Positions 23,777 through 34,900 of a stretch of 64,000 nt of DNA are shown in pieces (positions within the stretch are counted from its first letter, which is position 1; the number at the start of each line of letters is the position of its first letter). The stretch covers positions 124,001 through 188,000 of the forward strand of contig MU623380.1 of the NCBI GenBank assembly GCA_025201765.1. The letters are read 5' to 3'. The notes below the pieces were generated by a model. The model searched no databases and was not told the origin of the DNA. It was given only the letters and a program-made list of their open reading frames with translations. The position numbers and the translations under genes were made by a program. Source of the stretch: Daldinia sp. FL1419 (taxonomy: Eukaryota; Ascomycota; Sordariomycetes; Xylariales; Hypoxylaceae).

Positions 23777-25389
23777 ATGTCCAAGGCCAATATCGACGTC
23801 GAGAAAATCCTAAAGGGGAAGTACCCGGCCAAGGCGCATGCGAGGCGCGTGGTCGAGTACATTAGATCCAAAATCCCCGATGCTACCGGTATTTTGTACC
23901 TAGAGGGACGTTCGGATAAGCTATTGGAAGACAGCGATGAGCCCGTTCCTTTCCGGTAAAATTGACCGAGTCTATTTCTTGAAGGGCGATACTAATCGCG
24001 AAAGCTGCACAGACAACGGAGGGCTTTTATGTATTTGACTGGTGTCGATGTTGCCGACTGCTTCTTCATCTACGATATCGCGACCGAACACTCGACCCTT
24101 TTTATCCCTCCTATAGATCCTGACTCCGTCATCTGGTCTGGTCTACCATTGTCTCCTGAGGAGGCCCTATCGACATACGACGTCGACGCTGTGCTTCCCT
24201 CTACCGAGCTCAACCCCACATTGGCTAGGTTAGGAGGCGCTCCTAACGCTACAGTCTTTGCCATTGCTGATCGCGTCTCGGATGCTGTTACCTTTCTGGA
24301 GTTCACCAACAAAGACTTTACTGTCCTAGGTGAAGCCATTGACGAGAGCCGTGTTATCAAGGACGAGTACGAGATTGCCCTCATCAAGAAGGCTAACGAG
24401 ATCAGCGGCGTCGCCCACAAGGCTGTCCTTGAAAGAGTGAAGAAGGCCAAGAATGAATTTGAATTGGAAGGAATATTCGTGGGTACGAGTATTGCTCAGG
24501 GGGCCAAGAAGCAAGCGTACCCCAGCATAGTCGCCAGCGGACGGTCTGCCGCTACTCTACACTATGTGCATAACAACAAGGACCTATCTGGAAAGGATCT
24601 GTTACTTTTAGATGCCGGTGCGGAGTGGAGTTGTTATGCCTCTGATATCGTGAGTTGCTATTAGCTACCGAAAGATTGCAGAGCTAACCAGATCGTAGAC
24701 GAGAACTTTTCCTATCTCTGGAAGATTTACGGAAGAATCTCGAGCCATCTACGAAATTGTTCTCCAAATGCAAACAGAAACCATAGCTGCCCTGAAAGAA
24801 GGCGTATCGTGGGATGAAGTCCACCTATTAGCGCACCGGATAGCAATTGATGGCCTTCTATCCCTGGGTGTCTTGAAGGGAGACAGAAAGGAAATTCTCG
24901 AGGCTCGAACTAGCACTGCATTCCTTCCTCACGGTTTAGGCCACTACCTTGGATTAGATACTCACGACACTGGCGGCCACCCTAACTATTCGGATCCCGA
25001 CCCGATATTTAGATATCTGCGAGTTCGAGCTAACCTACCCGCAGGTAGTGTAATTACTGTTGAACCTGGTGTAAGTGATAGTAATGTACTCTTAACTTAT
25101 ACGTGACTGACTTAATGATAGATCTATTTCTGCGAGTTCATCGTCAGACCCTACCTGAAGGACCCTAAGCACTCTAAGTTTATCGACGAGAAGGTGCTAG
25201 ATAAGTACTGGGATGTGGGTGGTGTGAGGTAAGTGGAATCTAATCTCAAGAAAGCCCCAAAGGGTGAATGGCTAACGGGGACACAATAGAATCGAGGATA
25301 ACCTGCTCATCACCAAGGACGGCTCAATCAATCTGACCGACGCGATCAAGGACCCTGATGAGATAGAGAAGATTATTTCAAGCAGTTAA
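23777..25389 (+). CDS. pepP: Xaa-Pro aminopeptidase/prolidase, pepP-type (M24B)
   Basis: Metal-dependent peptidase that removes N-terminal residues next to proline or splits X-Pro dipeptides. Five exons: 23777-23955, 24013-24649, 24699-25070, 25122-25228, 25290-25389, giving 464 residues, the normal length for fungal pepP proteins. The start MSKANIDVEKILKGKYPAK has A at -3. The N-terminal aminopeptidase-P domain includes FRQRRAFMYLTG across intron 1. The pita-bread domain shows the dinuclear metal ligands in order: LLLDAGAEWSCYASDITRTF (two Asp), HGLGHYLGLDTHD (His), VEPGIYF (Glu) and RIEDN (Glu). The frame is open for another 104 codons upstream to ATG 23465, with a basic, mitochondrial-like beginning (RILRQIPTSLGVLRNCKSS); that ATG has weak context. 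A longer isoform is possible but unproven. Confidence 0.9.
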
Positions 25390-26400
25390 AGAGGAGTAAT
25401 CTTTGTGCCATGAAGTAAATGCAAAAAGGGTTAAGTATCCGAGCAGTTAAAGTGCCACTGCTACTTTATACGCCTTTACATATTACTTTAGGTAATAAGC
25501 CAAGATACAAACTGAAAGATGATACCAACGCGTCCACCCAGTTTTTCATCATCATATCCTGATAGTCGATCGCTACGTGTAGTGCGTTTCTATTCCGACA
25601 GTCGTATTTTATTTCTAATCTTGCCGGTTATAATATAACACATCCACCCTGCGATATTTAGATCGATGATATGAAAGACGTCCAAAGCGGCTAGGTCTAA
25701 TATGTGTTTAGCTGTATTCACGCCATATCCCTAGTAAATCACCACAAGAGCTCTATTATACTAATATCCACCAAAACCATGAAAAATTCACCATCTCATT
25801 TCCTACCTTACCATAAAGTATCCGCTATATCTAATTCACAGTAGTCTTGCTAAAGTCTTGCCCATTTGTGGTTGGGCGGCTGCCCCTGCGACTTATTAAG
25901 ACACACCAACCCACCAGGGGCCCGTTCCGTCATCCTGCACGTATCGCACGCCATACATACGCCCCCCCCCCCCCCCTTCTGCAGGTTCCCAGCCCGGGGC
26001 GCCCCAGAGGTTCGAGATGCTTACGCACCTACTTGATGCTTGGTATAGGGGTATATGTGGTGTAGCATTTCACATGGCGTTCGCGCTATCGCTATAACGC
26101 AATCCCTCCCCCCCACGGCGTGACGCGCGAGAGCATGGGTTCGCGGGTGGTATGTCCGGCGTGGATCCCGGGCGGAGGCGAAAACGGAGAGGAGGGGAAG
26201 GGGGGGGATGGTGAGGTAGGAGGCTTGGGTAAATAAAATACTCGCAACCTTCCTTGTTTAGATGTCCGACGTCGTGCGGTGAGCGTAGCAGTAGTAGGTA
26301 ATACCAGTTTGGCTCCTCGCGCAGCATAGCATCGTGCCTAGATAAACCGGCGGCAATACGACGAAGCTAGATTTCGAAGCGCCGATTGACCACTCCCAGG
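25390..26400. other. Intergenic region with poly-C tract
   Basis: No gene recognised. It includes the 15-C homopolymer at 25962-25976 and a G-rich stretch near 26150-26220, giving a strand-skewed GC-rich block just upstream of the urea transporter start. Confidence 0.55.
25962..25976. repeat. Poly-C run (15 nt)
   Basis: Uninterrupted cytosine run in non-coding DNA, prone to length variation and sequencing error. Confidence 0.9.
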
Positions 26401-28733
26401 ATGTCGCAGCTGGAGCTCGGCGTGCACGGCATCACGCTGGTGCCGCAGGGGACGGGGTACGGGCTGCTGATTGGGCTCGGGGTGGCTTTTTGCGTGGTGA
26501 TTCTCGCCGCGATCAAGATCCAGCGCGCGTACCTGTCCGAGGACTCGGGGACGTCCGAGATGTTCATGGTGGCGAACCGGTCGGTGGGGATTGGGCTCAC
26601 GGCCTCGGCGGTGTTTTCGTCTTGGATGTGGATTAACGAGACGGTGTTCGCGGCGGCGATGTGTTACCGCTTTGGCCTGGCGGTGCCGTTGGTGAGTCTA
26701 CGAGAGAGCGTGAAATATGGAAATGCACAGGCTGATCTGATCGACTACAGTGGTGGGCGACGGGGCTCTGCTTCCAGATCGCGCTGATGGCGGCTCTGGG
26801 TGTCTTGGCTAAGATACGGGTGCCTTATGCGCATACTTCACTCGAGATTATCAAGATGCGATACGGCAGAGTCGGACATGTGGTGTTCATCGTGCTTAAC
26901 TTGACCAATAATGTTTTTGGATGTGCCTCCATGATCCTCACAGGCTCGCAGCTTATATACGGCATCTCGGGCATGCATTTCGTTGCTGCTACCGTTCTTA
27001 TCCCTCTTGGTGGTAAGTTATTCTCATATATACTGGCCCTTCCACTTCGTACGGGAATGATGGGATGAACTAACTGTTAAATAGTGGTGTTGTATACGGC
27101 TGTAGGGGGGCTGAAAGCGACCTTTTTGACGGATTATATCCATACTACCGTTGCTCTGGTGCTTATCATGTACTTTACGTTAAGCGTCCTAACCCACGAA
27201 GCCGTGGGCGGGCTCGGAGGTCTTTACGACAAGGTAATGGCAACGGCTGCCGAGAACTATATCCCTGGAAACTTTGAAGGGTCACTACTCACTATGAAGT
27301 CCAAGGAGGCCATTATCTGGGGTCTGATCCTCAAGTTCGGCAACTTGGCTCTTGTGGTGATGGACACGGCTTTCTGGCAGAAGTCCTTCGCTAGTGAAGT
27401 TTCCGCAACCGTGCCGGGTTATAATCTTGCAGCCGTTGCCATCTTCGGCATTCCTTGGGGTCTTGGTACCGTTATTGGTCTGGCCGCGCGAGCTATTCAC
27501 AATACCCCCATCTTCCCGTCCTACCCAGGCCCTTTCACGAGCGCTGAGGTCAACGCGGGGCTTGTCATGCCGTACACGGTCAAGGCACTTATCGGCGACC
27601 AGGGAATCGTCGCCTTCTTCGTGCTGCTATTCATGGCGTTGACATCAACTGTGAGCTCATCCATGATTGCTGTCAGCTCTATTCTGTCCTTCGACGTATA
27701 CAAGAATTACATCAACCCCAAGGCCAGTGATAAAAAGCTTTTGAAAGTAAGCCATTTGGCGGTTGTGGCTCACGCAATCTTCATCACGGGGGTCTCGCTG
27801 GCTCTGAACTACGGAGGTGCAGACATGACTTGGATCGGCTACTTCCGTCCCATCCTCTCATGCCCAGGCATTATCCCCCTGGCCTTGACATTGTGCTGGT
27901 CTGGACAGACACGCCTTGCCGCGATCTTATCTCCGGTCCTGGGTTTCTTCACAGGACTCGCCATATGGCTAGGGACAGCCAAAGCTTTGTACGGCACTAT
28001 CAACTTACAGACGACTGAGGCTGGGCTGCCGGCGTTATATGGAGCCTGCGGTTCTTTATTCTCACCAGCCATATATTCAGTTCTTATCTCCAGATTCAAG
28101 CCTTACAAGTTCGACTGGCGCGAATTTCTTCGCATCGAACTTGCAGATGAGTTCCGGATTGATCCCGACAGTGCGTCTTCCGCCGAGCAATCCGAAGGAT
28201 CATCGATTAGTGACGAAAAGAAGGACTCCAGGCGACGAGATGGGGAAAAGCGCCCTGCGCCTCCCGAGCCGGTATATCTATCCCGAGAAGACCAGGTATC
28301 ATCAGAGGAGGAAGTGACAAAGGCACCATCGCGTAGCCCTGAGAATACCACTGGCGACACAGAGAAAGGCTCCCCTAAGGCGGCAGTCTCACCGCGAAAC
28401 AAACCCACAGCGATACCCCTAGATCAGATCCAGCACCCGTTCAGCGAGGAGACGCTCAGGGAATTACGGAAATGGTACCGCATCGCATGGGTTTTTTTCG
28501 TTTTTATCGTACTGGTGACGTTTATAGCGTGGCCTATGCCGCTGTATCGCGATTACATCTTCACGAAGCCGTTTTTCAGCGGGTGGACCACGGTCGCTAT
28601 TGCTTGGCAGTTCTTCTCGTTCCTTGCCGTCGCCGTGTACCCGTTATATGATGGACGGCATGAGATTGCCAAGGGTTCTAAAGGCGTGTGGACGGCTATG
28701 AGGGGGTATTTTCGGAAACCGGCTCCGGCGTGA
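26401..28733 (+). CDS. Urea/solute:sodium symporter family transporter (DUR3-like)
   Basis: SLC5-type plasma-membrane symporter similar to fungal DUR3 urea/polyamine transporters. Three exons: 26401-26691, 26751-27012, 27085-28733, giving 733 residues. Family motifs include SEMFMVANRSVGIGLTASAV, AHTSLEIIKMRYGRVGHVVF, YTAVGGLKATFLTDYIHT and LMALTSTVSSSMIAVSSILS (a sodium-site helix). About 13 helices are visible. After residue ~540 comes a ~120-residue charged, Ser/Pro/Glu-rich cytoplasmic insert (about 28120-28430), then two more helices (RIAWVFFVFIVLVTFIAW and VAIAWQFFSFLAVAVYPL). The in-frame TTG at 26386 is not used; ATG 26401 is the first Met. Substrate is inferred from family only. Confidence 0.9.
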
Positions 28734-29073
28734 TGGATAGGGTGTTTTAAGTTACTTAAGATACTGATGTGATCGGGTCGAGTTGATAGAATAACATCTT
28801 ATAGATCCTGCGGTTACGGCCAAACCGCTGGGTTGGACTTGAATACGGCGGACGGATAACTGGTGGCTATTGCTAGATGGCTCTATTAGACGATAAATTA
28901 CGACTGATACTTTTACCACTCTGTTTAGATTTTGACCAAGGACGATGTAAATATTGTGTAATATATGCTAGTAAGCTATGCTAACTGTTTTATGCGGGAT
29001 ATCAACATTATAATAATATATATCCAAGTACCTAAAGTTGGTGATCGTATTCGCATATCTCAGCGACACTTAT
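28734..29073. other. Short intergenic, convergent 3' flanks
   Basis: 340 bases between two converging genes. AT-rich; nothing recognisable beyond presumed 3' untranslated regions. Confidence 0.6.
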
Positions 29074-30789
29074 CTATCTTCCTCGACGTCCTAAACGCGC
29101 CTTAAAGCTCTTCTTCATGAGCACGGACTGCTGCTGCTGCCAAGGCACACCTGGTTTGTTCGTGTTGACGTCGTAAGTGGTATTGGCTGGTACGATGTCC
29201 CATTGCACCGTGCCATTACCTTGACGATACGTGCTCTTCTTCGTCCCTTCTGTGTGGTAATCCAAACCCACTATCTGAGTTCCGGTCTGGATGTCTTGGC
29301 CCTTGATAACTCGCTCGAAGAATTCTAGGGCGGCTAAAGGCTGGTAGAAGGGGACCTCGTGGCCGCTCTCGTAGATTCGAGTGAAGCTGAATTTTCCGGA
29401 TTGCTTCACCTGGCCGTGCGTTACGTTGTCGCTTGTGACGATATCCGTATAGCCGGCTTCGCAGAACCCCGGCGCCGCTACTTCTTCTACCACAGCTTCG
29501 CCTCCGAGCCAGTTGCAGTTGTAGTCCGCATCGCCCGCGTAAATGGCGATGGTAATGTTTTTAGAAATTAGGTAACGTAGATCTTCGATCGTGCCCATCT
29601 CCCGGCTATCGTCTCCCGTGCCGTCAAATGCCTGACCCACGGCGTCGCTGAATGTCGAGAAATTGGTAAACGCGCCAATTGCGGTCAGCAGCTCTTCCGA
29701 ATTTAGGTAGTCGTGGTAAAAACCGTATGGGAATGGATCTGGCACGAGCTCACGCACGTCGTATTCGTCCCGACCAAGCACGCTATCGTAGACGGATTCG
29801 ACCATGTTGGCGCAGAAGCTGTCCGCTGCGCTACAGATGTGGTTTAACCCAGTGGCCTTGCAATCATTCAACCGGTCCAAGCAATTACCAGGTCCGTATA
29901 AGTTATTATAGAACATGGATTCTATGGACGCATTGAAGGGTGCATAATCGTAAGTGTTCCCGGGGTAGACGGTGAAGTTGTAATAAGCTTGGTACTGGAG
30001 TATCGGATCATACCAGCCGTTGCCAATCAAGACCGACTCTAGCTGAATCTCTTTCGCACCCGGTATGTTTTTGGCGTTCTGCTCTTCGATGTACGCATTG
30101 AAGACAGGTCCATAATGTCCACCGTAGCTTTCCGTCGCGAAGTGAAATCCGCTTCGCGAGTATTTGGGGAATGCACCCATAAACCCTTGCAAGGTCTTCC
30201 AGAAATTAGGAGCAGCGTTGGTAGTCGAGTTTGCAGTTAGTGTAAGATTCGGGTAGGAGTAAGTTCCGCACGAGCCGGCGGGCGCATAGTCGGGACATTC
30301 GGCGTCTGGTACGGTAATAATGTTACCGTCGGAGTACCACGCGTTGACTGGTTTAGAGTAGGAAAAGCCGACTTGAGTAGGTTGATCGATGAAGAGCAAG
30401 TTGCTCACGTTCGACCAAGAATAAGGATTACTATAGACCTTGCCAAAATAATCAACACGACATGGGCCGAGCTCTTCGAAGAGTCCAATCATGGAACTCG
30501 CGCCCGGGCCTCCATTGATCCAAACCGTCAGAGGAGCTTCGGAAGGGTCTTGGTTACGGGATTCGAAAAACCACCAGAAGATGTGCTCATCTTCAGCTAC
30601 GTCGGCGTATCCGGAGTAACTCTTTACGTTGGGGTCCAACTCACATGTCCCCACAGGCACCTCTTTGTATCGGACTGGGATTCCAGCGTAACCGATGACT
30701 TCTTCTAGGGAAGTTGGTGGCGCGACGAACTGAGCTAATCCGTAAGACGCCGCAGTTAGGAGCAACAGAGGCCTCGCGAAGGAAGACAT
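29074..30789 (-). CDS. Secreted serine carboxypeptidase (S10)
   Basis: Single-exon 571-residue protein. An N-terminal signal peptide (MSSFARPLLLLTAASYGLAQ) indicates secretion or vacuolar routing. S10 hallmarks in order: substrate-binding WINGGPGASSMIGLFEELGP, the nucleophile Ser in TESYGGHYGP, the Asp in AIYAGDADYNCNW and the His in YESGHEVPFYQP. Several N-glycosylation sequons are present. It cleaves C-terminal residues from peptides at acidic pH. The C-terminus is basic (KKSFKARLGRRGR), so no GPI anchor is expected. The frame is uninterrupted, and the first ATG precedes the signal peptide directly. Confidence 0.93.
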   Translation of the reverse strand: MSSFARPLLLLTAASYGLAQFVAPPTSLEEVIGYAGIPVRYKEVPVGTCELDPNVKSYSGYADVAEDEHIFWWFFESRNQDPSEAPLTVWINGGPGASSMIGLFEELGPCRVDYFGKVYSNPYSWSNVSNLLFIDQPTQVGFSYSKPVNAWYSDGNIITVPDAECPDYAPAGSCGTYSYPNLTLTANSTTNAAPNFWKTLQGFMGAFPKYSRSGFHFATESYGGHYGPVFNAYIEEQNAKNIPGAKEIQLESVLIGNGWYDPILQYQAYYNFTVYPGNTYDYAPFNASIESMFYNNLYGPGNCLDRLNDCKATGLNHICSAADSFCANMVESVYDSVLGRDEYDVRELVPDPFPYGFYHDYLNSEELLTAIGAFTNFSTFSDAVGQAFDGTGDDSREMGTIEDLRYLISKNITIAIYAGDADYNCNWLGGEAVVEEVAAPGFCEAGYTDIVTSDNVTHGQVKQSGKFSFTRIYESGHEVPFYQPLAALEFFERVIKGQDIQTGTQIVGLDYHTEGTKKSTYRQGNGTVQWDIVPANTTYDVNTNKPGVPWQQQQSVLMKKSFKARLGRRGR

Positions 30790-31998
30790 GGCGGCGACGG
30801 AATTTTTGTCACGACGCGCGGAATAAGCGCAGAGGCGAGAAACAAAAACAAGAAAAAGAGCTGATGGATGCCGAGTCGCGATTTATAAGGAATGCTCGGT
30901 AAGTAGCTGCTGTCATGATCACCGGGGTAACTAGCTGGTACCTTGGAAGGTAGGCTGGCATGGGACAAAGGTATAAGCACTTCCTACTATCAATGGCTCA
31001 TTGACCGTTCTTGGTAACGAGCTGTAGCACTGAGCTGACGCCATTGGTGGTGCATCACATCGTATCGGTCATGTTGCGTTCGGGTCCTGCATACTACCTG
31101 GCTACGTATCGCCTAGCTTGAATAGGCATGCAGCATGCCATTGCTTATCTGCCCGGTCTGCTATCACACATCGTGCGGGGGTTCTTTAATCGATGTTGTA
31201 CTGGGGGGCAGATGTGGATGCGGATTGTGGATGGGGATGGAGATGGGGATGGAGATGGAGATGGAGATGGGGTTGAGAATGAGGTTGGGGATGAGGTTGG
31301 TAACGCGATAACGAGAACAAAGAAAAAAAATAATAACTACCTACCTACCTAACTGGTTTAAAAGTTATAGTACATTACCGGGATTATGCATGTAGAGTCT
31401 TGTTCTTTCGGCGTTACGATTGAGTATTTTTACGGATCCGTGCATTTTACATCCATGATCAGCAGAAATCCGAATTCCCTAGCTTAAGCCACCGTTCGGG
31501 CTTCACGACATGTTGGAATATGATGATATACCCAATAGAATAAGTCTGAAGGGAGGAGCCCTCAGGGGTTCGAGGTTACAAAGAAAAAAAAAGGACTCAA
31601 TATTAAAACGATTCGTCGTCAATCTAACTTCCAATATAACCCAAATGCACAATTCCCAGACCGTCGTATCTATATCAACATGAATAACCGCCCAGAAGCA
31701 TAATTCATTAAGGTTCCGTCCAGATTCCCATGATCGGGCTCTTCAGCTATACTGTCAACCCTTTTAATGTCCACTAGCACAAACCCCCCTCGTAGGAACA
31801 TCTTCCTGGCACCCGACTTATAGGTAAGTCGCTCCGTCTACTTAGAAGTAGATACACAACAGGATGGCTTCGTAATCTCGTCGATAGACTCTCGCGGGTG
31901 AGATCATATATAAGATCATATATAAATAGACACCAGGCCCCAAGTACTCCCTACTCCATATTTTCCAACAATCCCATACCACTAGAATACCACTAGAC
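30790..31998. other. Intergenic region with (GGAGAT)n minisatellite
   Basis: About 1.2 kb. It holds the carboxypeptidase promoter side, a purine-rich minisatellite at 31211-31303 and a direct duplication of AAGATCATATATA near 31900-31925. No gene recognised. Confidence 0.55.
31211..31303. repeat. GATGGG/GATGGA hexamer minisatellite
   Basis: Repeated GATGGG and GATGGA hexamers, all purine-rich on the plus strand. The translated Gly/Asp string (DGDGDGDG) is a by-product. Confidence 0.85.
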
Positions 31999-34900
31999 TC
32001 ATACAAGGAGGAGAAGAACGACGGCGAATAATATACTTTCCAAAGCATTTGCATGGCGTGCGGACTTGATTATACTCCCTGCTCCGTAAGAGCTGGAGGA
32101 CGTACTGGAAGTAGTCGTTCGGGAACCTGAACTTGCCGAAGTCTAACATTTCTCTATTAGTATCATGGGGAAAAACAACAGCGAAAGAGGGTCGGGCGTC
32201 ATACAGGATTGCTCGCATCTACGGTAACAGTGACGGTAATGGGTCCGGAATTTATGCTACCCTGACTATTTGTCCCAGAAGCTCCACCGGTCGTGCTGGA
32301 TGCAGCTACTCGGCCGCTGGTTGAATTTACAGTAACGGCGGTAACTGATCCTGACCTTGTAATGGTAACCGTTCCGCTACTTGAATTTGAGAAACTAGCT
32401 GCGGTTGCCGTAACATTGGAACTTGCTGTGCCCCTCGTAGCGGTACCCGTAGTTCCGTCAAACCTAGTAGATGTGAGGGTGTTCGTAATAGTTGACGTGA
32501 ATGTTCTAGTTCCGGATCCCGATCCACTCAGAGTGCTCGTCCTCGTGCTTGTAATAGTAGATGTAAAGGTCGTCCCTGAGGGGTCTGCACTGCTGGATGA
32601 AGATATATCGCCTATGGAAATTAATATCAAAGTCTCCGCACCGGTTGTTGTCGCGGTAGACGTGAATGTCGAACCAGAACTTGTGTATGTGTTTGTAATA
32701 GTAGATGTAAAGGTTCTTGTTGATGATACCGTCGCCGTATTTACTCCAGTGGTAGTAATAGTTGAGACAACCGTACTACCTGGGCCCGTGGATGTCCTCG
32801 TTATTGTCGTCGTGAAAGGGCTAGTGTTAGATCGTGTACTTGAGCTGCTTATAGTACTAGTCCTCGTCCTCGTAAAGGTAGAAGTTGCTACGCTACCTGA
32901 GCTTGTGTACGTACTTGTAAGAGTTGTGGTGAAAGTCCTTGTAGGAGAGACCACTGACGTGTCCGAGTTACCTGCAGTGCTAGTTCTCGTCCTCGTAAAG
33001 GTAGATGTGGCCGAGCTGCCGGAGCTCGTGTACGTACTTGTGATAGTCGTTGTAAATGTTCTTGTTGGAGAGGATCCCAGGGTCGCTGAAGCACTCGAAG
33101 TACTCGTTCGCGTTCTCGTAAACGTAGAAGTAACCGCGCTGCCTAAGCTTGTGTACGTGCTCGTAACGGTTGTCGTATATGTTGTTGGTGAAGTTACTAT
33201 GGTGCTCGTCCTTGTCTCCACGTACGTAGATGTTATCGTGCTTCCTGAGCTAGTGTATGTACTTGTAGCAGTTGTCGTATATGTTCTGGTAGATTCTCCT
33301 GGAGTATTTGTTCTTGTCCTCGTGAATGTTGAGGTTAATGTGCTACCTGAGCCGGTATAAGTACTTGTAGCTGTTGTTGTGAAAGTTCGCGTTGGAGAAG
33401 TTGTTGAAACATTTGACCCGGTCCTAGTGAATGTGGAAGTTACCGTGCTACCAGAAATGGTGTAGGTACTTGTAATCGTTGAAGTGGATGACCCTATTTC
33501 TGACACTAAGCTTGAACCTGTCACAGTATCCGTGCCAGTCAATGTAAGGGTTGATGTAAAAGTGCTACCAGGGCTTGTTAATGTGCTCGTAACGGTTGAG
33601 GTAAGTGTACTAGTCCTAGTAACCTCTGAAGTTCCAGTAGCTGTGAGCGTGGATGTAAATGTACTACCGGAACTAGTGTATGTTGAAGTGTAAGTAATAG
33701 TCTGTAGCCCGGAAGAAATCGTAACCGTGGACACGAGAGTTGGACTAAGGCTAGTCGATGAGCCCAAGCTAGCTGATGCAAAGGTGCTGGTAAGTGTAAA
33801 AGTGCTTCCAGATTCCGTGATAGTCAAGGTCGAAGCCTGCGACGTAATTGACGTGACTGAGCTCTGTACTGAACTGGGCCCACCGTTGGTGAGCGTGCTT
33901 GTGGAGGTCGACGTATATATGGTAGATCCAGAACTACTGATAAGCGTCGAGGTATACGTTGTCAAGCTCACCGTAAGCCTCGTACTAGTGAAAGTCGATG
34001 TGTATATGCTTGCTGATTCTGATATCGTGTTTGTGTATGTTGACGTGTATGTGCTCAGACTAAAACTCGTTTCGGTACTAGGAAGGGTTGAAGAATATAG
34101 ACTGCTAAGCCCCGATATGGTACTGGTAAAGGTGGACGTGTAAATGCTTCCGAATGTGCTAGAAAATGTTGACGTATAGATACTAGGTATAGAAGAACTT
34201 GTGCTATATGTGAAAATAGAAGAAGAATAAGTGCCGGATGAACTATACAAACTCGGAGTAGAACTGGATATGCTGTAAGTAGAACTAGAAAAGTATGAAG
34301 TGCTAAAAGTACTAGTGGATATTGTATATGTATTTGAAACTGAACTAAATGTGGTATAAGTAATGCTGGATGGATACGAACTTGTGAAACTGTTGGTGCT
34401 TGTAAATGAGTAGGTACTTGGAAGAGAACTGGCGAAGCTGCTCGAAAGGGTCGAAGAATAGGTGCTCGAAAATGAACTGAATTCATTACTAGAAAAGCTG
34501 GAAGAATATGACGTGTAACTTGAGCTGCCGATATTACTGGACCAACTTGATAGACTTGACGTCAAGATTGTGCTAGTTGTCCACGTATTGGCGGCTGAGG
34601 AGCGGCTCATGTCAGTGTTAGTAAAACTTGAAGAGTACGGAGTCGTACCAGTCCCAGTGGTTACTGACCCGTATATGTTCGAAGACCCGCTGTCTTCGCC
34701 GTAGCCGAAACTTGAAGAATCCGAAGGTGTATCTGTGGCCTGATACCCACCACCTCCTGTATTATACGAAGTGCTGCCAGTCTTAAGAGATGGATTAGGA
34801 ATAATTATGAAATCGGGCTGTGTGCCTTTGTAGTGATACTATCGGGATGTAGTGCGAGAGCACGCAATTAGTGGGCATATGATGAATAGGTACTTACAGT

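Noticed and set aside
26386..26400. Upstream in-frame TTG as start of the urea transporter
   Set aside because: Eukaryotic initiation is expected at ATG; the next codon choice, ATG 26401, leads directly into the conserved N-terminus. The same reasoning rejects TTG at 51257 and 48756.
32293..33360. 355-codon plus-strand open frame rich in Val/Leu (and similar frames at 33484-34143)
   Set aside because: It is the antisense of the Ser/Thr-repeat exon; the repeated ACT/TCC/AGT codons read as GTA/GGA/ACT-type codons on the other strand. No start context, domain or intron evidence.
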